From the NCBI GenBank assembly GCA_907163375.1, contig CAJQUW010000585.1, positions 62,001 to 126,000 on the forward strand: a stretch of 64,000 bases of DNA. Reading direction: 5' to 3'. The position numbers and the translations under genes are program-made. Positions 43,901 through 55,900 of this stretch are shown here, in pieces (positions within the stretch are counted from its first letter, which is position 1; each line of letters opens with the position of its first letter). This stretch comes from Prostheceraeus crozeri. Lineage: Eukaryota > Platyhelminthes > Polycladida > Euryleptidae. The notes beneath the pieces are model-generated. The model saw nothing but the letters and a program-made list of their open reading frames with translations. It was not told where the DNA came from and ran no database searches.

Positions 43901-46900
43901 ACACTGCTATTTGCGCGTGCTAAGTTGAGTAAAGTAATACGAAAAGGATGAAGGATCTCCAGATCTGTTTGTTTATCACAGCATACGGTCTCTATAACGA
44001 GGCTTTTCGAAAGTTTAAGCGACAGCATAGCTGTAGCACTGAGGACTTAGAACACACGCTCACAGAAGAGGAACTTGATTGGCAAGATAGGCAAGAATGA
44101 ATTTCGCAATTTAATGAAATTGAAGGGCGATAAAAGAGGCATGGAAATCACGCTATTCTAACAGAGGTCTGATCCCCCCTAGGAAAATTCTGGAGGGGTT
44201 CCGACCCCCCGTTGATGCTGCGTCCCTGGTTATGAGGAAGGAGGCATCACCAAAATCAGTCAACATAACAGCAGTCTGATTTAAGCGGACCAACCAAAGT
44301 AAGTCGATCTCATCGTATTGGAATATTCTATTCAGATTGCGTGACATTGGTGTGAGCTTTCTGAAGATAAAAAAATTGATGAATACCAATAAAAGTTTAT
44401 TGCCAATAAAAATGCTCAATATTTAGGCATGCCGGAGAGCGGGAGATGAACTGAGAATTCCCTTCTTGTGAATGGTTCGTGAACGAAATCTTCCTATCGT
44501 ATAGGCGAGATGCAACGACTATATGAGCGCGTGAGCCAGCCATTTTTAGTTACCAATCAAATTTTGAGTTTTTTCAGAAAGTCTACTTTTTGAGGATAGT
44601 ACACGTTCAATATGCCATCATCTCCTAGAAGTACGTTCATGTCTACCGAATCATCTCAGATTTGGACCAGAATGGGATCAATGTGGCTACTTCTGTCCAC
44701 TTTTGTTTTATGCTTCGCATCTCAAGGACTATCATTTCGAGCAGCTGCTCTCTCCAAACCATCAGAAAAGAATGATGAACAATCCCCCTTGGGTATCAAT
44801 GTTAGAAATCGTCCGAAAAGAACTCAAACTGAAGTCGACTGTCAACAATTTTGTATGCAATTTCTCAAGACCTATGGGTTAGATGATTACAAGGATTGCG
44901 TCTTCAAATGTGGTAAAAATTGGGACCGCACGGAAGAAAAGCGTACTGCTGCATAAGAACAAAGAATTGGACAATGTCGCCAGATGTGACAAAGACTTCC
45001 GAATTCCGCAAGTTGTCGAAATAGTGACAATATCATCGGAGTCTTGGCGACGTCTATGTGCAATGAGTATTGTTCCAGAATGCAGTTATCACAAGCAACT
45101 CAAGTGAGTTGTTCATCTGTAAGACACCAAGAACAGCGGATGTTTAGAATGATTGACTGAATAAACCATTTTACAAGTTTACGAAGAATTTTCCTACATT
45201 GATGAATTCCACGGGAACTTTCAGAAAGGTCGAATATTCTATTATGAACAGGCAATTTCTTTACTATGATGTTGATTAGCCTCTTTTTAAACAATCACGG
45301 CTATAACCGAGAGCGACTGACTGTGACAGTCAAGAATTTGATCTTTGTATTCAGCGTTTAAAGATCTACAAAGCCATACTATCAAGCCCTTTGTGCGCGA
45401 ATTTAGGAAGAAAGTGTTAATAGCTCCCGGACTAATAGATTTAGACGATAAGCTATTCCGTAAATCCAGCGGGCAAGTATATCGTAGAAATCCTCGTTCG
45501 CTTCGCGGCATCGGATTTCCACAATTTCTTGACCTTCTGACTTCATACCAATAATAAAATCTATTATCTAGTCCTATCGTTCTACCACCAACAGAGCAAC
45601 GAACCGCTGACATATGACCGATGTTAAAAAGCAGGATCAAGTTTTCACTATCATGCATCAGCCGTCATAGCATAATCAAAGAAAAAGCAAGTGTCGTCAT
45701 TTTGTGCAATGCGATGTCCCTTCTACAGATATTATATGGCAGGCATACAGTAGGCATCGGACACGAGTGACCAATTGGGCTTTCCTGAGCATAAGGTGCC
45801 TTCATTACCTGATATTTTTCTCGTGCTAATGCGTTTGTGTGTGTAAGCTGCAACGCAGGGGAATCATATATAAATTTTTCTTGTGTACTTGACATCATGT
45901 TATAATGTTGAAAAGGAACACAATACAAATTGCTTCTTCAGGTGCAAGTTACAAGCGCTACTGAGTTTGAGGAAGTCTTAAAAACTCCAACCCAAAGTTC
46001 AGTCTGCTCATACACGAATCATTTTAACATAATGAGTCAGTGGTCTCCATCTAACATTTAGGCAACTGTCCTGAAGCAATGACCATGATACGAAAATTTG
46101 GTATGTACACACCTGAAAACATTGTCAATTTAAATGCCTAGTCGAATTATACAGAATATCATGTAAAATAAAAAGAAGCAATTCAACTCAAAGTCAACGA
46201 GGCAAACGAAGCAGAAATTTTGATGCCTATCCTTTTCGAAACTATATTAGTGAAAGAGTCATAGAAATCTGATTTTCGTGTTTAGGTTAAAGAGAGTAGA
46301 ATGAACAAAAGGGCAAATCCAAAAAAACTCCTAATTTTGATGCAATTTTTGTCTTAGAAAATTTTTGTCCCGGATTTCATTAAATGTCACATTAAATGAT
46401 ATGCGTTCCATCAAAGATCAATCTTAAGTATGTAAGAACCACAACATTTGTGTGTAACTCGCTAAAATATCACCATGCTTGAAATCATGGCGTCGGTTAT
46501 GTGACAAGTGGCGTTGGTTATGTGACAACGATGCATGCATTCAACGAATGACGTGGAATAGCAATGCAATATTATGTAATGAATTACTTGAGATGATATT
46601 ACTCCAATATTACAGCTAAACTTGCTCAAAGACTATTATTACATTATCTAAAATGGTCATCAAAATTTCACATAGGCCTAATATACCAGCACGCCGATCG
46701 TCCAAAACTAATGAATCAGTATGATTATTTTTTGTGCATGTAGTTGCTGTTGTAATCAGTGCTCTACATGCATCGTATCATAGTAAATTGATTGAAAGTC
46801 TTTCAGCTAATTTACTTGTCAGTAAGCCTACATGTATATTAATGCTGAAACTGGTGATAGAATAAAATAAGAAAACGCAGTAAAAAAATTATACCTGTAT

Positions 46901-49900
46901 AAAAATGGAAAAGGAAATGCCATCTGATTAATGATTTTGCATTTAAACTTTATGAGAAAATTATTTCTACGGTCAGGAAAAGCAAAATTCAGTGTGTAGT
47001 CACTCAACAGTTTCCTATATTTCTTATATCAATTACATAATACAAAATTGTAGGCCTACATGTACTGTAAGTATTGTATGCCAGTGAACCTATCATACTA
47101 TGCTGAGGTTAATACTAGTATAGTATTATACTGTAAGCCTACACGTGCCTACCTATTATATTTTGCATTGCATGCCTACACTGTATAAGCCTACATGTAG
47201 TAGTAATAATAGTACAGGTGTTGTAGACTTATTGTAGGGTGTATGTGTCATACTATTGTAGGCCTACATGTACTGTATGCATCTTATACAAGTAAAACTA
47301 GTTTACATGTTTAAAGCTCATACAAACATAGGCCTTCTGAGTCACAAAATGCGATGAGAATTGCGGAAGTATGAAAAAGTTAACCGGGGAAAAAAAATCA
47401 TTGCAGATTAAATGAACATCCTAATTTCGCTACACAATATGCTTTAGTGCCAAACTTTGCGTTGAGCCAAAATAACGTGTGTAGGAGTTCTGTCCTTAAA
47501 TTCAACTGAAACACCGTAAAAAATTCAGATGATGATTAACGTATTCATTAGAGGAATTGATATATTTGTATGAGGTGATCAGCCTGCGATAATATTTTTC
47601 CACTGAATTCTTATCACATGACCGATGGCGTCAGTCATGTGACAGTTTGTGCTATTATCAAGCAATTTAGTACAAAAAGAAGATAGCGAGAGTGAAAGTT
47701 CTACTGTCATTAGTTACGCATAAAGTAGGGCTACTAGCAGGTATGATTCAAAGTGGTCAATCTTGTTCAATATTCTAGAATCTCCACAACATTGGCGTCG
47801 GTTATGTGACATTTTGTGCTCAGGAAAGATCGGTTTTTTTACATAAAAATTTATTTTTTCAGCAAATCATTGATTAACGACAATGATGTGACAATATATT
47901 ATTCTGTGGATGCATCCACGCATTTGAGTCGCAAAATGAAGTTTCTAGCTATTGATGTCATTGATATGCAGACGTCGGTTATGTGACAAATATGGCGTCA
48001 GTTATGTGACATTTGAAACTGTGGACAGGCATATGTTATCAATTTTCGTGAAAATTAGATATCCATGCTCCGAATTAAAAATATTTCGGATAACTGCGTG
48101 TCTTTAACAACATTTTAATGCAATTTGGTAATCTCTAACTCGGTAGTAACAATGACTATATGCACACCGAAAATTAGTACTCGAAGCTGTGGACATACGA
48201 ATTTGCACCATTTTCGAACTTTGAGCACGTCGATATCAAAAGTTAATGACAACTGCATCTAAAATGCACATGGATTAGGTGGATCTAGCATCAACTTAAA
48301 GTTCAATGTGTTGTTCTAAAAAAATTAGGCCATTGCATGTCTCTGATTGACCAAAGACACTGAATTTGAATTTTTTGGATTTGCCCAAAACGGTTTGTTG
48401 ATGGTCATCGATATGTCAATGCTGCTAGATCTTAAAAAGAATCAAATTACTTTAACATGGAAAAGTTGTAGATTCTTTTAAGTATAAATAGAAATGATAA
48501 TAACAGTGAATCTTTACAAACTGTGCACACTGATACTGTCGGTACTTTCCCATTGTCAACCACTTGAAACCGCCATCGCTAGTCACCGTTGTCATGATAG
48601 CGCATGTCCACAAATTGGTGTTTTCGATGTCCATGTTCGTTGTAGTTCATTATTATTAGAGTGTCGCATTTCTATGAAAAAGCCAAGGACATTTTCCATA
48701 GAGTAAGTATATTAGGTAGAGTAGCAACTCCGCATTTATTAAATCCCCAATGTGTATACAGTTTCGATTTTATTAAATGAACTCGAGGTGAACACATTGG
48801 ATACTGTTACCAAATGTGAGATATGCAAATTTTTGCAGTTTTGAAGAAATGACCGCGGAAATTACTGATCATGATTAATGTAAGAAGAGATAATAAAAGT
48901 AGTATCCCACAGATCCTCCGTGTCTGACAGCCTTGGAAAGGCAATGTTTGTTTTGTTAAATTAGCTGTTCGATAGGTTGCTAATACCATAGAGTAAATAT
49001 ATAAGGTAGAGTGGTAGCTCCGCATTTATTAAATCCCCAATGTGTTTACACTTTCGATTTTATTAAATGAACTCGAGGGGGATACGGTCGGAATTGTTTC
49101 CAAATGTGAGATATGCATATTTTTGTAGTTTTGAAGAAACTACCACGGAATCGACTGATCATGACAGTAATGCTGAAAGAATGATGGTATTTCGCTGATT
49201 CTCAGTGTCATGACAGTCTAGCAGAGGTGATGTTTGTTAAAATAGCAAATCGATGGATCTTATTACTTTATGCTCAACCTCAGGAATATTTTCTCAAGCG
49301 TGATCATATCACAAGCAACCTGCAACTGGCAGAGAAAAATCAGATAATCAAAGACAATGATTTCATTTAACTTTGAAAGATGTAAATAGTTCCACATCAC
49401 TATTCAGATTCAAGAAATGAAACATGAATTTAGTGAATCAAAAACCCATCCCGGTGAAAATTAAATTAAAACTTGAAATTTCAGTCAAGGAAGCACGAAT
49501 ATTATCGTGACTTTTTCATGAAGACTTCTATTATAATACCGTTCATTAGAATTCCTTGATCATCAGCATAACTTCCGCTTAGTTGGGATGCTTAGTAGCA
49601 AATATTCATTCCTTTTGATATCCAACTTGCTTTATACTACCTACAACGGGGAGTCATCTCGGTAGTATATAAATTGGCAAATTTTGACTTTTTTTCAAAA
49701 GTGTTCAAATAATTTTTTAGGATCGCAGGAACGTGATCTCCGCAAAATCTTAAACTTTCGATAGAAAAATTTTCACTGTATAGAGATACTTTTTTGAGTC
49801 GACACTCTACCTACATACTTACTCTATGGCTAATACTTTCATGCCGAATATCAAGAGTATTTTCTTAAGCGTGATCACAAGCAACCTACCACTGGTAGAG

Positions 49901-52900
49901 CAAAATAACATAATCAATGACAATGATTTCAATTAACTTTCAAAAATTTAAATGGTCTTACATCACTATTCAGATTCAAGAAATGAAGCATGAATTTAGT
50001 GAATCATAAAATCGTGCCGATGGAAAACAGAAGCTTGAAATTTCAGTCACGAAAAAACACAGGAAGATCTCAAGTTTTTCATGAAGACTTGCACTATAAT
50101 GAGGTTCATGAAAGTCCCTTGATAATCAGCTTAATTTCTGCTGAATTAAGATACTTGTTAGTCTATTCATTCCTTTTGATGTCCAACATGTTTCGTACTA
50201 CATATATGCATCGTGTTTATGTCAGTAGTACATATAATTTGTAAAATTGTAGCCTTTTAAAAATTGCTTGAATAATTTTCTGGATCACGGCTAAACAACT
50301 TAAAGATTTTGGACAAGTTTCTGGTGAAATTTTGAAAAATACCTTTGAAATGCTTGCACTGTCTAGAATGAAATACTGTGCCGAGTTTTGTTTTTTCAAT
50401 AACCTAAAGAGTTTGGATCAGATTCAATACCAGTTTTATAAACGATACTATCACTTAAATCCGACTACACCAAATTATTGCTTAATCGGTGAATTTGGAA
50501 TACGTCCTATGGATATTCATTTCTATAAAACTTCAATCTGTCTTTGGATAAGATTGATTACAAATGATGGAAACAGCTTAATTAAACAGGTATATAATGC
50601 TATATATCTCAATATGATATCAAATGGAAATGAGAGTAGGTACACATGGTGTTGGAGAATAAACAGATTGCTTACAAAACTAAACCTGTCACAGCTATGG
50701 GATGAACAGCTAACGGCTGATAAAAACCATACTTGAGAATTGCAAAAAGAACGAATATGTCAGTATAACAGGGAAAAATGGATATCTACAGCAAAAGAGA
50801 GCCATTCTGGTCTGACGTATCTAGAACTATGCCAGTTTGAGGAAACCTTAATTTCTGAATTTTGATTTTGACTGCAATTATATAAATATGTTACTAAAAT
50901 TTAGGACAAAAAATCATGAATTAGATTTTGTAACAGGCAGTTATAGAAACAGATTGCGATATGAAGAACGTCTGTGTGAACTTTGCAATGAATCAAAAGT
51001 GGAGACTCTCTATCACTTTATGATAGAATGTCCATTGTATCAAAATATGCGGCAACAAATTGCACCATTGTTATGTTACTGCAACACGATAGTTGAATTT
51101 CATAAATTAATTAATACCTTGACTCCAAGGCATTTAAAATCCATCGCAAGATTTCTTAAAGAAGCCAACGAGTTACGCATGGTCATAAAAGAAAGAATTC
51201 ACCACAAAGAATCTGAAATATAAATAAATGCTCAATTATTGATTCTTCTCCTTCCTGATCTGCTTAATTGTTTTCTGCAGCACTGACCGCCCGCTGTATT
51301 TGAATGTATTTAACCCGACCTTAACATCGTAATATTGTTTTCCAATGTTTTTTTGGAAATAAACAACTTTTGACTTTTGGTCACAGGAACGTAATTGCCG
51401 CAAAAAATTGAATCTCATCACATTAATATTTTCACTGCACAGACACTTATTTGAGTCGACGCTCTACGTACAATATACATACTCTATGACTTTTTTTCAA
51501 TATTTTTTGAATTTAAAACAACTAACAGCAGCCTACATTAACAAGGGGGAAGGCCAACAACATATGAAATTGATCATTTTACATAGAGATTTTTGTCATT
51601 CTATTTCCTAAATTTTACAGGGTACCGGTGACTCATAGGGCTTCCGGGGTTAAATGCACTTACGTCCTTCATTTTTAGGATGTGGATGGAATGTTTTGGC
51701 AGTACCAGGTGCTCCACGTCCAGGTGTCCAATAAGGTTGACGAAATTCATCAGCGAGGAGATGCTTGATCGGTTGACTAGTTCTGTAATATCACAATGTA
51801 AAATTATGACATGTGTAAATCATTGACTTGCATGAATCTACCTAAGGAGATATGAGATTACATATTGCGTATTATCTTTATCAGGTAAGCAATACTTTAT
51901 TGCTGATATGTGTAACTGGGAGAGAGCGAGAACTTTTGCACTCTACTCTAACGAATCTTTCCAATAATTCGAAGAAACAGTAATCAGGGAAGCAACATGA
52001 AGTTGCAGAATATGCCAGCCGTGAAGAAATTCTTCTAATCTTATTGCGTGTACTTAACTATCGACTGATTTCTAGAAACAGTATAGGGTATCCGGTATGA
52101 AGGCATTTCCTAACATGGTGTTATTTTATCTTAATAGTAGTAGTAGTAGTGAAGTGTATATACAGTATTTCATGTATATACTGTATTTCATGAAAAATAA
52201 AAATCATTCAATACAAATGCTAATACAAATAGCGGAGAGTAAAGTGTGACATTTACATACAAATAAAGTTGCAGTTACTCAAGAGTTCAATCTCAGCTTT
52301 GGAAGAACATATTGTAGTCAAGACAAACTTTTACAAAAAATGCCTTGCTTCTTCTGGCGGTGCGAAAAGCGTCTATCTTCTCCCTTAGGTTCCTAGATTT
52401 TTCTCATTTCATTATATCAGCACTTTTGTGGCTTTTGTCGCAATTGTAGGCATATGCACATTGAATTTGCGGTGTTTAAGAATAAAAGCCTGCTAACTAA
52501 CGGATATTAATTAATGCGTCAGCAAGGATATGGATATCGAGCTACCCAGGGCTCAACAGGGGGAGAATGCGCACTCACAAAGTGTAATAGACAGAACCCA
52601 AACATAGCACCCTAAAACCTTGGGCTAGACGGCGAATAAACAAATAGCAGGAGTAAGTAGGAGCAAATCTATAGAAACACTCTAATGCATTTTATCAGTC
52701 ATGAATCTAAAATGTTGTGTCATTATATATAAAAACTGATTATCATGACTTAAAACTGAAATTATAAAAATTGTAAACTAAAAATTGATGAAATCATTTA
52801 CCTAGTGGTACTACTGAAAAAGACGCCAATTTGAAATCATCATCGATAAAATGTGCCAATCCTAATCTACGATCTGCAAATTTTGATTAAATTGTTTAAC

Positions 52901-55900
52901 TGAACAATGAAATTTCGAAACTAGTCAAAATTGTAGCTCATGAATTTAAAATTGTAGATAATTAATTAAAATTTTAGCGATCTACATCTTTAATTTCAAA
53001 TTATGAAAAAAAATTTCAAAGTGGTGGATTCCATATGTGCGAGTCGAATGCACGACAGACATAAGGTCGATCGATGCTTCGTTTAATTTTTCGTGAATGA
53101 AAGGAGTCAAAAAATCGTTCAAGAATTTTGAAATCTTAAGTTCGAATTGTGAGAAAACTTGACATGATCGTGAGACTATCACATTTGACAGTAGCGCAAT
53201 CGAATTGTGCAGAACCTGCTTACCATTATTTTACCTATTTTAGCAGTGCAGTCAGCTTACTTGAAATCATGTCCTAGTTCGTATGCAACCACACAACCAC
53301 TTGTTCTATCATTCATTGACACTAGAAGATCGATTTTGCCATCAAGATTGAGATCCACAAATTCCACATCAAATGGTTTTCCATTTGGACTGGCATCAAT
53401 AACGCGAGATCGAATCTGAAAATTGGGAAATATGCATTATTTCTTGCTGCCTAGAAACTGAATATGTTTGAATTGTATTACCAAGCTGGAATTTGTCCAA
53501 TAGCCATTTGGATCTTCTGTCCAATACAAAATAACACTCTGTTTCCAGTATAATGAAGCAGCGATTACTTCGTAAGTTCTCCCTCCGGATACAAGTTTCT
53601 TCAACTGGAAATGCACTCCTGGTCCGTCAGCAATAATGTGTTCTTTCCATGGGGTGACGTAAGCAGTTTTGCTGCCTGGATTTTCCAGCCAAAGCATTTC
53701 TGACGGAGTGGATCCTGTAAAATCATCCACATATATTTGTATCATGTGCTATTGTATTGCAAACTGTACGATACCAAAGCTACTTGCCAAACCAATGTAC
53801 AAAACGAAAATAACAAAATGCACGAAAGCACTATTGTTCGCACTGATGCACTACGAAAGCGATTGGCTTTCCTATTCGACTATTTTTATCATCCAATAGG
53901 AGAACCAATCGCTTTCGTAGTGCATCAGTGCGAACAATAATTCTTTTATACATTTTGCTATTTCTCCTTTTGTACATCGGTTTCGTATTCAAAATCAGCC
54001 AGCTTTCGTACTCCACAGTTTACAGTGTGTATTGTAAAAGCTATAAACACAGAATTAAATATTTCGTTTATCTGCTTCGGTTTGCTAGAAGTGTGATTAA
54101 TACGAAACTGATGGCACATCGAGGAACCTATTAGGTGGGCAAAAAGGAATTCCTAATATCTTACAGAGATAGGAAAAGAAGTCGTGCGTTGCTTGCGGAT
54201 TAAAGTGAGTTCAATCAAAGTGCTTCGATTGTCAAAATTCCTTCAGATTCGAAGGATTCAGATCATTGCCCACAAGTTTTCTCCATAATGTTGGCCCTTC
54301 CGATCATTACTAAAGAAAGTAGCAGGCGTACGAAAATTAGTTCACTTGATGATTTCACATCCATCCCTCGGCATTTCTCACTGTATAGTGCATACACTGA
54401 ATCAAAGCCGGACATCGATGCGTGTTTTGGTGTGTGCAAAGTGATATCACAGCATGCTCGCATCTCTCACTGGCTCTGGTGTCCTCTGCTGACAGCTTAT
54501 TGTTTGCCCTTTCCAATATCAAGCGATACACGAATTATCCATTCGAGAAGGAGCAAGTTTTCTAATTCGGTGATGTGCCATTTCAATATTAAGGTTGCAT
54601 ACAATTCTTCCTTTCTAGGAAACCGAAGCGCGCAGATGAATCTAATTCTGTGGCTATAAATTTAAAGCTTCATATTGGAATTCATTATAATTAGAGGTCT
54701 GATGTTTGCAAAATTAGCAATTTGATGGGCTACTTTTACTTTAGTGCTCAGCCTAGTTAGCCAGAGTAGCTTGATTATCTCAAACTACCTGCATTCTGAA
54801 AGAGCGAAGTATCTTAATTAAGACAAAGATCATGGTTAACTTAAACTAAATGGGCCGACATTTTACTATTCAGGTTCATAAAATGAAGCACAAATTTAGT
54901 GAATCACGAAATTATGTCGATGAAAATTCCTCATGATTTTTCATGAGATTTTTTCTCATTTATGTCTCATGAAATTTCATACGGATTTGGAACGTTTTCG
55001 AAAATATATCATCAAGTTTCATGAGTTTCTCATAAAAATCTCATACATAATTTAACAGTTGCTCCTTCATTTTTCTGGATTTATTTCTCTATCATATAGT
55101 TATTGCGTTATTCTTATCCTCACCACCTTGCCCTGGAGTATTCCCACGTCATGTCCACAAAATTATTTCAGATTCGCTATAAGTAGCTATTATTGTGATT
55201 GCAATGTAAATTTGAAGGTGATTGTATTATATTTCTATTTTCAACGTCTTGCATTCAACATCTAATTGCAAAGTCAAATTATGCATGCATCATTTCGAGC
55301 AGGTTGTTGCAGATCACTATGTTATATTCTACATCGTTGCTTCTTATCCTTCATAGACTTAACTTGGAGATTCTTATCGATTGAACAAGCTTTCTTATGA
55401 CTCTTTCCTTTCGTGGCTAGCATGCATGCCTTACTACTTATAAACTTATTTTCACAACCCTTATTATGTTCTCATCAAAGCATCATGAGAACATCATGAG
55501 ACTCACATAACCTCATGAGCTCTCATAAAAATCTCATGACTCCGTATTAAATTTCATAAGTTCTCATGAAAACTTTTCGTGAGGGATGTCGATGAAAATT
55601 GAATTAAAAACTTGAAATCTAAGCCAAGAAGTTCAATGCGATCTCAAATTTTCTATGAAGACTTCCATTATTACGTAGTTCATGACATTTCTCTGATAAT
55701 CAGCTCAATATCATTTTGATTAAGATACCAGTTAGTAAACGTTCATTCCTTTTGATATCTGGTAAGTTTCATACTACCGACGCAGTGGTTTCACGTCGCT
55801 AGTATGAAGCACAGGAATATTATGCAAAATATAGCTTCTTATTGATCAAACATATTTTTATACCACAGAAACGCAGTCTCCGAGAAAAGCTGAATCTTTA

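Larger units (their letters stand above)
48697..51488 (-). mobile_element. hAT MITE, copy 3, carrying a second copy and a LINE
   Basis: The outer ends CATAGAGTAAGTATATTAGG (48697) and ...ACTCTATG (51488) belong to the family of 38001-38808, in opposite orientation. Flanking 8-mers acattttc/actttttt match at 6 of 8. It is interrupted by a younger copy at 48987-49828 and by a LINE fragment at ~50289-51379. Confidence 0.8.

Noticed and set aside
44612-44956. Venom toxin or small Tim chaperone
   Set aside because: A hairpin cysteine pattern alone does not show toxin function, and a signal peptide argues against a mitochondrial Tim protein.
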